Assembly: GCA_038258425.1 (NCBI GenBank)
Contig: JBBSPV010000028.1
Location: forward strand, 1 to 49,722
Direction: 5' to 3'
DNA from: DATLGB01 sp038258425
GTDB taxonomy: Bacteria; Actinomycetota; Thermoleophilia; Solirubrobacterales; Solirubrobacteraceae
DNA: 49,722 nucleotides
Shown here: positions 41,756 to 48,453 of the stretch, one piece after another
Position numbering within the stretch: position 1 is the stretch's first letter
How the letters are laid out: each line of letters begins with the position of its first letter
The notes under the pieces: generated by a model
The model's database searches: none
What the model was told of the DNA's origin: nothing
What the model saw: the letters and a program-made list of their open reading frames with translations, nothing else
Program-made: the position numbers and the translations under genes

Positions 41756-41828
41756 GGGCCGGTAGCTCAGCGGTCAGAGCAGTGGACTCATAATCCATCG
41801 TGCGGAGGTTCGACTCCTCCCCGGCCCA
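41756..41828 (+). tRNA. tRNA with anticodon CAT, probably tRNA-Ile2 (lysidine type)
   Basis: 73 nt folding into a perfect cloverleaf: acceptor GGGCCGG/CCGGCCC, D stem GCTC/GAGC, anticodon stem GTGGA/TCCAT with loop CTCATAA, variable loop CGTGC, T stem GGAGG/CCTCC with TTCGACT, discriminator A. CCA is not encoded. The CAT anticodon allows Met or the lysidine-modified Ile. C4-G69 and C5-G68, the pairs used by TilS, favour tRNA-Ile2. G1-C72 rules out the initiator. Its 3' part is duplicated at 45705-45747, so it served as an integration site; the gene itself remains intact. Confidence 0.93.
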
Positions 41829-41829
41829 T
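41787..41829 (+). repeat. Left attachment-site repeat (within tRNA)
   Basis: Begins at the CTCATAA anticodon loop, ends one base past the discriminator. Matches 45705-45747 except for T at 41801 against C at 45719. The sequence outside differs on both sides (A/C before, A/G after). Confidence 0.85.
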
Positions 41830-41844
41830 AGGTAGATAGAGGGG

Positions 41845-42250
41845 AGGTCCCAGCGACCCGCTGCTTTCGAGCTTCGAGCTGATGTGGTCGGTCACCTTCT
41901 CCTGAACTCACGGGCCCTTCGTGGATGGCGACGTAGGTCATGGCCTCATCGGGAGTGGCGCCCTCCCAGTGCCGCTGGCCGGGCTCGAACCAGACGAAGT
42001 CGCCTGTGCGAATCTCGACGATGTCCTCACCTTCGCCTTGCGCCCAGCCGACGCCGCTCGTGACGATCAGCGTCTGGCCGAGCCGGTTGACCTTTCACGG
42101 TGTGCGGGCGCTGGGCGGGAAGCTGGCGGCCGCGCCGGTCATCCGGCTCGGCGCTGCGCGCTGGAAGTAGCCGCTGATGCCGACATCGCCGGTGAAGCTC
42201 GCTTCAGGAGCACTGGTGGTCGGTCCTGCGTCGTTGCGGTGGATCTGCAT
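41845..42250 (-). pseudogene. Broken cupin-domain gene
   Basis: Minus strand: MQIHRNDAGPTTSAPEASFTGDVGISGYFQRAAPSRMTGAAASFPPSART, then P, a TGA stop, K, V, N, R, then in the same frame LGQTLIVTSGVGWAQGEGEDIVEIRTGDFVWFEPGQRHWEGATPDEAMTYVAIHEGP. Intact relatives read ART-AWHTHP-LGQTLIV, so the stop replaces the Trp (TGG to TGA) and the two metal His are lost as well. Near the end the expected EKVTD tail occurs only after a frameshift. GGAG lies 6 nt before the ATG at 42250. These are two independent lesions, so this is a true pseudogene. It fills the 469-nt gap between the tRNA and the reductase. Confidence 0.78.
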
Positions 42251-42297
42251 GATCATCTCCGGTTCTTGGGGTGGGTTGCGCTGACGGAAGCCGGTCC

Positions 42298-43161
42298 TCA
42301 CAACTCGGTGGTCTCCGGGTCGCCGCCCCAGAGTCGCCCGTCGCGACGGCCTAGCGCGGTGATCGCCCGCAGCTCATCCGCTTCAAGCTGAAGTTGGCCG
42401 AGCTCGAGGTTCTCCTGCTGGCGGGCAGGGTCGGAGGACCGCGGAATCGGAATGCTGCCGAGCTGCTGGTGCCAGCGCAGGACGACCTGCGCGGGGCTCG
42501 CGCCGTGCCGCCGCGCCGCGTCGGTGACCGGATCGGCGGCCAGGAGCGCGCGGCTGCCGATCCCCAAAGGGCTCCAGCTTTGGGTCTGGATGCCGAGCTG
42601 CCGGTGCAGCTCGCACGCCTGCACCTGGGGGAAGTGCGGGTGCAGCTCGATCTGGTTGACGGCAGGGACCTCACCGGTCGTCTCGATGATCCGGTCGAGG
42701 TGGTCTGCGTTGAAGTTCGACACGCCGATGGAGCGGACCTCGCCGTCGGCTCGCGCGTCGACGAGCGCGCGCCACGTCTCGATGTAGAGCCCGAGCCGCG
42801 GGTTCGGCCAGTGGATGAGATACGAGTCGATGCGGTCGAGGCCGAGGCGGTACAGCGACGCGCGGACCGAGCGCCGGGCGGCGTCGTAGCCGTGGTCGGG
42901 TCGGCGGATCTTGGAGGTGACGACGATCTCCTCACGGGGGACGTCGCTCTCGCGAACGGCTCGGCCGACCTCGGCCTCGGTGTCGTAGCCGACGGCGGTG
43001 TCCAAGAGCCGGTAGCCGCAGGCCAGCGCGCCGGCGATGATGTCGACGCCGCGGTCGCCCTTGAACCCGAAGGTGCCCAGGCCGATGGGCGGGATGGTGG
43101 TGTCGTCGTTGAGACGGATCAGCTCCACGGTGGTGCGGGCAGGGTTCCGGACGGTGGGCAT
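42298..43161 (-). CDS. Aldo/keto reductase (island-borne)
   Basis: 287-residue NADPH-dependent reductase similar to 2,5-diketo-D-gluconate reductases. The catalytic tetrad is complete: Asp in RLLDTAVGY, Tyr in the same motif, Lys in VTSKIRRPD and His in YLIHWPNP. VRSIGVSNFNADHL, NQIELHPHF and SIPIPRSSDPARQQENL (cofactor 2'-phosphate contact) follow. The Tyr motif reads AVGYDTEAEVG where AxxYGNE is usual. The ATG at 43161 has AAAGGAG about 7 nt upstream. It is divergent from the TetR gene, with a perfect palindrome between them, so TetR control is likely. A role against reactive aldehydes is possible but inferred. Confidence 0.93.
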   Translation of the reverse strand: MPTVRNPARTTVELIRLNDDTTIPPIGLGTFGFKGDRGVDIIAGALACGYRLLDTAVGYDTEAEVGRAVRESDVPREEIVVTSKIRRPDHGYDAARRSVRASLYRLGLDRIDSYLIHWPNPRLGLYIETWRALVDARADGEVRSIGVSNFNADHLDRIIETTGEVPAVNQIELHPHFPQVQACELHRQLGIQTQSWSPLGIGSRALLAADPVTDAARRHGASPAQVVLRWHQQLGSIPIPRSSDPARQQENLELGQLQLEADELRAITALGRRDGRLWGGDPETTEL

Positions 43162-43176
43162 GTGCTGACTCCTTTG

Positions 43177-43205
43177 CTTGTGATGTCGCGGTGCGACATC
43201 ACAAG
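43177..43205. promoter_or_regulatory. TetR operator O1, perfect palindrome
   Basis: Two 13-nt arms, CTTGTGATGTCGC (43177-43189) and GCGACATCACAAG (43193-43205), with spacer GGT: a 29-bp perfect palindrome in the divergent reductase/TetR gap. GCGACA at 43193-43198 could be the -35 of the tetR promoter, with TATAAC (43215-43220) as -10 at a 16-nt spacing, so bound repressor would block it. Confidence 0.75.
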
Positions 43206-43224
43206 GCTAGCACCTATAACACGG

Positions 43225-43245
43225 TGATGGCACGGTGCGACATCG
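43225..43245. promoter_or_regulatory. TetR operator O2, imperfect copy
   Basis: TGATGGCAC, spacer GGT, GCGACATCG: same geometry and spacer as O1 with three changes. It ends 19 nt before the GTG of the TetR gene. Confidence 0.6.
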
Positions 43246-43264
43246 ACGCGCTAGCGTTGCCGGC

Positions 43265-43840
43265 GTGCCCCGTTGGCAGCCCAACACTCAGGAGCGGCTC
43301 GTCCAGGCCGCGCTCGAGCTTTACACGGAGCAGGGCTATGAGCGCACGACGGTTGGCGAGATCGCCGACCGCGTGGGCGTGACCTCGCGGACCTACTTCC
43401 GCCACTTCCCCGATAAGCGCGAAGTCCTCTTCGCCAGCGGGGTGGCGATCCGCGAAGCGATCGTTGCGGCGACATCCGAAGCGCTCGGGTCTCGGCCGGC
43501 CTACGAGGCCGTCCTCGTTGGCGTCACGGCCGGCAGGGAGGTCTTTCAGAGCCGGGAGTTCGCCAAGACACGGGAGGCGGTGATCGCGACCAGCGAGGAG
43601 CTCCGCGAGCGCGAACTGGTCAAGATCGCCTCGATCTCCACGGCGCTCAAGACGCTCCTCGTCGACAGCGGGTGCGACGAGGCGACAGCGCGCATGACCG
43701 CCGACGCCGGGGTCGCGGTCTTCGTCGAGGCCACCCGCAGGTGGCAGGACGGCGACGACGCGCCGTTCGCCGAGCTGGTCGGTCAGGCTGCGCAGCTGCT
43801 GCGCGAGACCGCCGCGACCCAAGCCGCGCTCGTCACCTGA
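43265..43840 (+). CDS. TetR/AcrR-family transcriptional regulator
   Basis: 191 residues from the GTG at 43265 (PRWQPNTQERLVQAALELYTEQGYERTTVGEIADRVGVTSRTYFRHFPDKREVLFASG). This is a full TetR DNA-binding domain with the recognition helix SRTYFRHF. The rest is a helical ligand domain with TAGREVFQSREFAKTREAVIATSEELRERELVKIASIS. An in-frame GTG at 43235 exists but lies inside operator O2. The gene sits between a divergent reductase and a downstream antiporter, with copies of one palindrome on both sides, so it probably represses itself and both neighbours. The inducer is unknown. Confidence 0.92.
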   Translation: MPRWQPNTQERLVQAALELYTEQGYERTTVGEIADRVGVTSRTYFRHFPDKREVLFASGVAIREAIVAATSEALGSRPAYEAVLVGVTAGREVFQSREFAKTREAVIATSEELRERELVKIASISTALKTLLVDSGCDEATARMTADAGVAVFVEATRRWQDGDDAPFAELVGQAAQLLRETAATQAALVT

Positions 43841-43846
43841 ACGCCC

Positions 43847-43878
43847 TGATGTCGCGCTGATGTCGCACTGAGACATCA
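43847..43878. promoter_or_regulatory. TetR operator O3 plus extra half site
   Basis: A half site TGATGTCGC at 43847-43855 is followed by TGATGTCGC, spacer ACT, GAGACATCA (43858-43878), one mismatch from a perfect repeat of the O1 core. It begins 6 nt after the TetR stop and lies upstream of a TACGGT box (43884-43889), the probable antiporter promoter. Confidence 0.65.
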
Positions 43879-43959
43879 CCTGCTACGGTCTTCCCAGAAC
43901 GCGGGAGACCGCGGCGAGTGGATCGCCGACCGTTCGTCCAGTGGGGTCGCGTGACCGCA

Positions 43960-43994
43960 TCCGATGCGGGAGCGCCCGCGCCCCAAGCATCGGA
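43960..43994 (+). promoter_or_regulatory. Leader hairpin before the antiporter start
   Basis: TCCGATGC (43960-43967) pairs with GCATCGGA (43987-43994). The 19-nt loop holds a small inner stem GGG/CCC. It ends 6 nt before the antiporter ATG and no Shine-Dalgarno sequence is visible, so the hairpin could control translation. The distance from O3 leaves a leader of about 110 nt. Confidence 0.5.
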
Positions 43995-44000
43995 CTCCCC

Positions 44001-45563
44001 ATGCCGCACATCGAACTCATCGTGTTGTTCCTGCTGGTGGTGGTGACGGCGCTGACCGTCGCCGCCCAGCGGCTTGACGTGCCGTACCCGATTCTGCTGG
44101 TGATCGGCGGGTGCGCTCTCGGCCTCGTGCCGGGCCTGCCCGAACCCGATCTCGACCCCGACGTCGTGCTGCTCATCTTCCTGCCGCCGCTGCTCTACGA
44201 CACCGCCCTGCGGACGTCGCGTCGCGAGCTGCGCCGCAACGTGAGCCCGATCGCGACGAGCGCTATCGGGCTGGTGTTGCTGACCATGGTCGTCGTCGCG
44301 ATCGCCGTGCACCTCGCCGTCCCCGGTCTGCCGTGGGCTGCGGCTTTCGCCTTCGGCGCGATCGTGTCCCCCACCGACCCGCTCGCGGCCGTGGCGATCG
44401 CACGACGACTCGGCGTCCCTCGCCGGCTCGTCACCCTGGTCGAGGGCGAGTCGCTGATCAACGACGCCACCGCGCTGGCCGCCTACACGAGCGCCGTCGC
44501 CGCAGTCACGGGCTCGTTCAGCCTGCTGGACAGCGGCGGCGACTTCGTGCTCAACGTCGTCGGCGGCGCCGTCATTGGCCTCGTCGTCGCCCAAGTCCTC
44601 AGTTGGGTGTTCCGCCAGATCGACGACGACCAGCTCACCGTCACGGTCACGTTGCTGGCCGGGTACGCGGCCTACCTGCCGGCGGAGCAGCTCGGCCTCT
44701 CCGGCGTCATCGCCGCCGTCGTCGTCGGCTTGGTCAACGGCCACCGCATCGCCGAGCTCTTCGGACACGGCGCCCGCCTCTCGGCCACCGCGTTCTGGGA
44801 CGTCCTCGTCTTCCTGCTCAACGCCGTCCTCTTCGTACTGGTCGGGCTGCAGCTTCCCGCCGTGCTCTACGACCAAGAGCGATCGATGTCGGTCCTGATC
44901 GCGTTAGGCGCACTGGCCGGGAGCGTGGTCATCCTCGCCAGGCTGCTGTGGCTGCACACCACCCCCTGGATCATCCAGGCGCTCGACCGGCGTCCTCAGC
45001 ACCTCCAGCACCGCATCGCATGGCGCGAACGAACCGTCATCGGCTGGGCCGGACTGCGGGGCGCGGTGTCCCTGGCTGCCGCACTCGCCCTTCCCATCGG
45101 CTTCCCAGAGCGCGACCTGCTGATCTGGATGACGATCTGCGTCATCGTCGCGACGCTGGTCCTGCAGGGCCTCACCCTCCCTCTGGTCATCCGCCGCCTG
45201 GGCGTCGAGCAGGACGACGCCGCCGAGCTCGAGGACCTCCATGCGCGCAAGGCCGCCACCGGCGCCGCCCTCCTGCGGATCGACCAGTTGCGCGAGCAGT
45301 CGTGGGTATTGCCCGACAGCGCCTATCGGCTGCGGCGTGCCTACGAGTTCCGCGACCGACGCCTACGACAACGCGCCTGCTCCCACGAGGAGGAAGAGGA
45401 CCTCGAGGCGCGCTCGAGCGCCTGGCAGCACATGGTCCGCGAGGTCCTGGACGCCCAACGCCGACGGCTCGTCGAGCTGCGCAACGAAGGCGACATCTCC
45501 GACCACACGCTCTACACGGTCATGCGCGAGCTCGACCTCGAGGACGAACGACTCGAGATGTGA
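44001..45563 (+). CDS. Na+/H+ antiporter, CPA1 family (island-borne)
   Basis: 520-residue monovalent cation/proton antiporter. About 12 helices in the first 400 residues, with family motifs LLIFLPPLLYDTALRTSRRELRRN, FGAIVSPTDPLAAVAIARRLG (the ion-binding ND/TD-type unwound helix), LVEGESLINDATALAAYTSA and the late GWAGLRGAVSLAAALALP. The C-terminal 115 residues are a charged cytoplasmic domain (EEEEDLEARSSAWQHMVREVLDAQRRRLVELRNEGDISDHTLYTVMRELDLEDERLEM). The ATG at 44001 is chosen because PHIELIVLFLLVVV starts the first helix. It follows TetR and operator O3. Likely role: sodium or pH tolerance. Confidence 0.93.
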   Translation: MPHIELIVLFLLVVVTALTVAAQRLDVPYPILLVIGGCALGLVPGLPEPDLDPDVVLLIFLPPLLYDTALRTSRRELRRNVSPIATSAIGLVLLTMVVVAIAVHLAVPGLPWAAAFAFGAIVSPTDPLAAVAIARRLGVPRRLVTLVEGESLINDATALAAYTSAVAAVTGSFSLLDSGGDFVLNVVGGAVIGLVVAQVLSWVFRQIDDDQLTVTVTLLAGYAAYLPAEQLGLSGVIAAVVVGLVNGHRIAELFGHGARLSATAFWDVLVFLLNAVLFVLVGLQLPAVLYDQERSMSVLIALGALAGSVVILARLLWLHTTPWIIQALDRRPQHLQHRIAWRERTVIGWAGLRGAVSLAAALALPIGFPERDLLIWMTICVIVATLVLQGLTLPLVIRRLGVEQDDAAELEDLHARKAATGAALLRIDQLREQSWVLPDSAYRLRRAYEFRDRRLRQRACSHEEEEDLEARSSAWQHMVREVLDAQRRRLVELRNEGDISDHTLYTVMRELDLEDERLEM

Positions 45564-45704
45564 CCCCGGCGTCTCGCCCAACTCCTACGAATCTGCAATG
45601 GGTACCCAGGCGGGTAACCCAGAGGTCAGATTCGACGTCGGCCTGCCATAGCAACTGGGCTAGTATTCGGCTCTACAGAGCCAAGCCAGACGGGATTCCG
45701 ATGC

Positions 45705-45747
45705 CTCATAATCCATCGCGCGGAGGTTCGACTCCTCCCCGGCCCAT
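45705..45747 (+). repeat. Right attachment-site repeat (tRNA 3' stub)
   Basis: Copy of the tRNA from anticodon loop to 3' end, one mismatch (C at 45719), with no acceptor 5' strand, D arm or anticodon-stem 5' side, so it cannot be a tRNA gene. Upstream, a GGCTCT/AGAGCC inverted repeat (45669-45682) and GGGTACCC-type repeats (about 45600-45620) may be recombinase arm sites or an antiporter terminator. Confidence 0.85.
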
Positions 45748-45760
45748 GGCACGCGACGGG

Positions 45761-45801
45761 ATTGGCGAGAAGCGCTGCGTCCAGACGCGCTTCTCGCCAA
45801 T
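45761..45801. terminator. Perfect 15-bp inverted repeat, two-way terminator candidate
   Basis: ATTGGCGAGAAGCGC (45761-45775) pairs perfectly with GCGCTTCTCGCCAAT (45787-45801) over an 11-nt loop. It lies 13 nt beyond the right attachment repeat and 39 nt past the anti-sigma stop. With the island removed, it would sit 13 nt after the tRNA, so it probably served as the tRNA terminator too. Confidence 0.65.
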
Positions 45802-45840
45802 ACCACGACACACGCGAGTCAAGATGCGTGCCACCGCGGC

Positions 45841-46626
45841 TCAGCCCAGCTCGTCCGTCCGCAGCACGGAGCGGCCGGAGTGGCCAGGGCCGCCGTCCTC
45901 GCGCTGCAGGGAGACGTCGACGTAGCGGTAGGCGCGCGGGTCGGCGCCGAAGGGAACGTCCATGCGGGCGCGGCCGCGGGGCCCGACCTTGAACGTCCCG
46001 AGCGCCACGAGGTGGCGGTCGTCCGTCATGAGCCAGGCCTCGTAGAACGAGCCGTCGCGGGTCGGGGCCAGGCCGGCGACATCCAGCCGGGCGCGGCCGC
46101 CGGGATGCAGGGTGACGGCCACCCGGCCGGTGGCGGCGGCGCGGCCGCTGCCCGGCAGCGGGCGCAGCGACGCGAGCACCCACGGATCCGTCTGGGCCGT
46201 CTGGCGAACCGGGGCCGACCGGGGCGCCGGGGTCGTGTCGTCGCCGGAGCCGGCGAGCAGCCCGACGCCGACGCCGGCGCCCAGCAGGCCGGCGGCGGCC
46301 ACCGCGGCGAGGACGGGCCGCAGCACGAGGCGGCGCCGGCGGCGCGGCCGGGCGACGGCGGGCTCGGACGGCGTGAAGGCCGGCCGCGGGGGAACCTCCC
46401 GGCCCTGGGTCAGGCGGTCGAGGTCGAGGGCGGGGAGCTCGGCCGCCTCGGGCGTCCAGGCGCCGACGGGCAGCTCGCCGAGGGTGTCGGCGAGCCGGCG
46501 CAGGCGCTCGACCTCCGCCCGGAAGTCCTGGTCGCCGGCCATGAGGTTGCGCGCGAGCTCGCGCTGCTCGGGCGCGACGGTGCCGAGCACGACGGCGGCG
46601 GGCTCGACGAGCCAGTGCGCGGTCAT
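45841..46626 (-). CDS. Anti-sigma factor, RskA-type C-terminal domain
   Basis: 261-residue membrane protein that holds an ECF sigma factor inactive. The N-terminal cytoplasmic part (about 1-95) is a small helical sigma-binding region (VVLGTVAPEQRELARNLMAGDQDFRAEVERLRRLADTLGELP). A basic RPRRRRRLVL precedes one helix (about 104-124, LAAVAAAGLLGAGVGVGLLAG). The outer domain (about 150-261) matches the anti-sigma-K pattern: YEAWLMTDDRHLVALGTFKV, then YRYVDVSLQREDGGPGHSGRSVLR. No HCC zinc motif is seen. It starts with an ATGA overlap at the sigma stop, so both are co-translated. Confidence 0.9.
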   Translation of the reverse strand: MTAHWLVEPAAVVLGTVAPEQRELARNLMAGDQDFRAEVERLRRLADTLGELPVGAWTPEAAELPALDLDRLTQGREVPPRPAFTPSEPAVARPRRRRRLVLRPVLAAVAAAGLLGAGVGVGLLAGSGDDTTPAPRSAPVRQTAQTDPWVLASLRPLPGSGRAAATGRVAVTLHPGGRARLDVAGLAPTRDGSFYEAWLMTDDRHLVALGTFKVGPRGRARMDVPFGADPRAYRYVDVSLQREDGGPGHSGRSVLRTDELG

Positions 46627-47225
46627 GTCCCCTCCCCCGCCAGGCGCGGCCGCCGGTCGCGGAGGGGCGTCGCCTCGCTCGTGCGCTCCGCCGACAGCAC
46701 GTTCTGCAGCCGCTCCAGCCCGCGCACCATGCGGGTCTTGACCGTGCCGAGCGGGACGCCCGTGGTCTCGGCGATCTCCGTCTGGGAGAGGTCCTCGTAG
46801 AAGCGCAGGCGCAGCAGCTCCCGCTCGTCGTCGGGCAGCGTGCGCAGCAGCTGGGCCACCCGCCAGCGCTCGGCGAGCGCGTCCTGCTCGGACTCGACGG
46901 CGGTCTCGGGCATGCGGGCCGGGTCCGTCGGCACCGGCCGGCGGCGGCGCAGCTCGTCGATCGCCCGGGAGCGGGCGATGGTCATCACCCAGCCCGTGAG
47001 CGACCCGCGGCGGGGGTCGAAGTCGGCGCCGCGGCGCCAGACCTCGCCGAACACGAGCTGGAAGACGTCCTCGGCGGCGCCGGCGTCGGCCAGCGCCTGG
47101 CGCAGGTACCCGTGCACGGTGGCGCCGAGCCAGTCGTGCAGCGCGGACAGCGCCGCGGCCTCCCCCGCCCGCAGGCCATCCACGATCCGCCGCTCCTCGC
47201 GGGCGGTGAGCCGCCGGCGGGTCAC
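46623..47225 (-). CDS. ECF-type RNA polymerase sigma factor (SigK-like)
   Basis: 200-residue group 4 sigma factor. Region 2 (about 10-85) has AAEDVFQLVFGEVWRRGADFDPRRGSLTGWVMTIARSRAIDELRRRR. Region 4 (about 125-180) has LRTLPDDERELLRLRFYEDLSQTEIAETTGVPLGTVKTRMVRGLERLQ with a clear helix-turn-helix. The GTG at 47225 keeps the normal length. The open frame continues upstream as a shadow of the divergent gene. The pair sigma/anti-sigma is divergent from an exported HtaA-repeat protein, a likely member of its regulon. Signal sensed is unknown. Confidence 0.93.
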   Translation of the reverse strand: MTRRRLTAREERRIVDGLRAGEAAALSALHDWLGATVHGYLRQALADAGAAEDVFQLVFGEVWRRGADFDPRRGSLTGWVMTIARSRAIDELRRRRPVPTDPARMPETAVESEQDALAERWRVAQLLRTLPDDERELLRLRFYEDLSQTEIAETTGVPLGTVKTRMVRGLERLQNVLSAERTSEATPLRDRRPRLAGEGT

Positions 47226-47288
47226 GTGGAAGGCGACGGGGAGGGCACGGAAGGGGTACGCACGCCAGCCGCCGATCGGATTGGCGCG

Positions 47289-47308
47289 CCGAAGCTCAAC
47301 CGCTTCGG
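47289..47308. promoter_or_regulatory. Inverted repeat in the sigma/HtaA divergent gap
   Basis: CCGAAGC (47289-47295) and GCTTCGG (47302-47308) with a 6-nt centre, in the 138-nt gap between the sigma gene and the HtaA-repeat gene, 38 nt before the AAGGAGG site of the latter. Could be an operator or a 5' leader hairpin. Confidence 0.4.
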
Positions 47309-47363
47309 GGCCGGCGCGCGGACCCCGCACGACACCCGCCGTCCCAAGGAGGACACCACCCGC

Positions 47364-48434
47364 ATGCCTCACCCGTCCCACCGCCGCGCCCTCGGCGCGG
47401 CCAGCCTGCTCACAGGACTCGCCCTCGCGGCGAGCGCCGCCCCGGCTCATGCCGCCACCGTCGGCCTGGCCGGCGGCGCGACGTCGCTGAAGCTGACCCC
47501 CAAGACGGCCAGCGTGCTGCACCACCTCGGTGTCCAGGTCAGCCCCACGGGCGCGGCGCGCGTCCGCGGCCGTGCCGTCGCCTTCCCCATCACGGGCGGG
47601 CGCATCGATCCGGCGACCGCCGCGGGCGTCATCCGCCACCGGGGCGGCCTGCGGCTGAAGGCCGGCCACGTCAGCGTGAACCTCTCGCGCTTCGTCGTGC
47701 GCACGACCAAGCCGTCCAGCGTGAGCGCCAAGGTCAACGGCGGCAAGCGCCTGCGGGCCTTCGTCCCGGTGCTCGGACGCGCCAGGATCACTCGCAACGG
47801 GCTCGCCACGACGGTGCGCCGGGTGGACCTGCACCTCTCGACGCCCGCCGCCCGCGCGCTGAACCGCGCGTTCGGGGTCCATGCCTTCAGGGGCCGCCTC
47901 AAGCTCGGCACCGTGGTGATCAAGGCCAAGCCGTCGCAGGTCGCGTTCAAGGGCGGCGCCACGAGCCTCACCCTCGACCCGGCCGCCGCCGCGGCGCTGA
48001 GCTCGCTCGGCGTCACGCCCGGCGTGTCCGCTCCCGCCACGGCGAACCCGGACGGCTCGCTGTCCTTCCCGATCACGGGCGGGCGGGTCAACCTCAAGTC
48101 GCTCGCCGGCTCCATCACCCACTCGGGCGGCATCACGCTGACCGCGGGGTCGCTGCCGTCGGGCGTCACCGTCGTCTCGCTCGCCGACTTCACGATCAAC
48201 ACGCGGACCAAGCAGCTCACCGCGACGATCAACGGCGGGGCCCGGGCGGCCATCCTCGACCTCGACCTGTCGGCTCCGGCCGTCGCGGTCAAGGGCCGCC
48301 GGGTGACCGTCGGCAACGTCGGCGCCAGCCTCACCCAGGGTGCGGCGGACGCGCTCAACGGGGCGTTCGGCGTGACGGCCTTCACGGCCGGCCTCAAGCT
48401 CGGCACCGCGACGGTCGTCGGCCGCGGCGCCTAG
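47364..48434 (+). CDS. Secreted HtaA-type two-repeat protein
   Basis: 356 residues with a signal peptide (RRALGAASLLTGLALAASAAPAHA, cleavage after AHA near 31). Two copies of a roughly 170-residue module follow, each reading GGATSLxL, then FPITGGR, then a SGG/RGG-L/I-xL-xAG turn and ending FGVxAFxxxLKLGT. This is the HtaA-domain pattern known from actinobacterial haem-binding surface proteins, but no haem ligands are evident to me and many relatives are of unknown role. The ATG has AAGGAGG about 11 nt upstream. No membrane anchor or sortase signal at the end, so it is probably released or held by the wall. Divergent from the sigma gene. Confidence 0.85.
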   Translation: MPHPSHRRALGAASLLTGLALAASAAPAHAATVGLAGGATSLKLTPKTASVLHHLGVQVSPTGAARVRGRAVAFPITGGRIDPATAAGVIRHRGGLRLKAGHVSVNLSRFVVRTTKPSSVSAKVNGGKRLRAFVPVLGRARITRNGLATTVRRVDLHLSTPAARALNRAFGVHAFRGRLKLGTVVIKAKPSQVAFKGGATSLTLDPAAAAALSSLGVTPGVSAPATANPDGSLSFPITGGRVNLKSLAGSITHSGGITLTAGSLPSGVTVVSLADFTINTRTKQLTATINGGARAAILDLDLSAPAVAVKGRRVTVGNVGASLTQGAADALNGAFGVTAFTAGLKLGTATVVGRGA

Positions 48435-48453
48435 CCCTCCCCCACCGACGCGA

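Larger units (their letters stand above)
41787..45747. mobile_element. 3.9-kb integrase-less genomic island at a tRNA gene
   Basis: The segment is bounded by a 43-nt direct repeat (42 of 43 identical) made of the tRNA 3' part from the anticodon loop on. The left copy is part of the intact tRNA; the right copy is only a stub, as after site-specific insertion by a tyrosine recombinase. Inside are a broken cupin gene, an aldo/keto reductase, a TetR regulator and a Na+/H+ antiporter. No integrase, excisionase or transfer gene is seen, so it is either a decayed island or one moved by enzymes supplied in trans. Its DNA looks less GC-extreme than its neighbours (by eye). Confidence 0.8.

Noticed and set aside
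41756..41828. Initiator tRNA-fMet
   Set aside because: Position 1-72 is a G-C pair and the anticodon stem lacks the three G-C pairs of initiators.
43235..43264. Longer TetR start at the GTG at 43235
   Set aside because: It would add ten residues not seen in the family and begin inside operator O2; the GTG at 43265 fits the usual N-terminus.
45564..45704. A small integrase or excisionase gene at the right end of the island
   Set aside because: Short frames here give no recombinase or helix-turn-helix pattern and are not continuous.
45705..45747. A second tRNA gene
   Set aside because: Only the 3' part is present; the 5' acceptor strand, D arm and anticodon-stem 5' side are missing, so it cannot fold as a tRNA.
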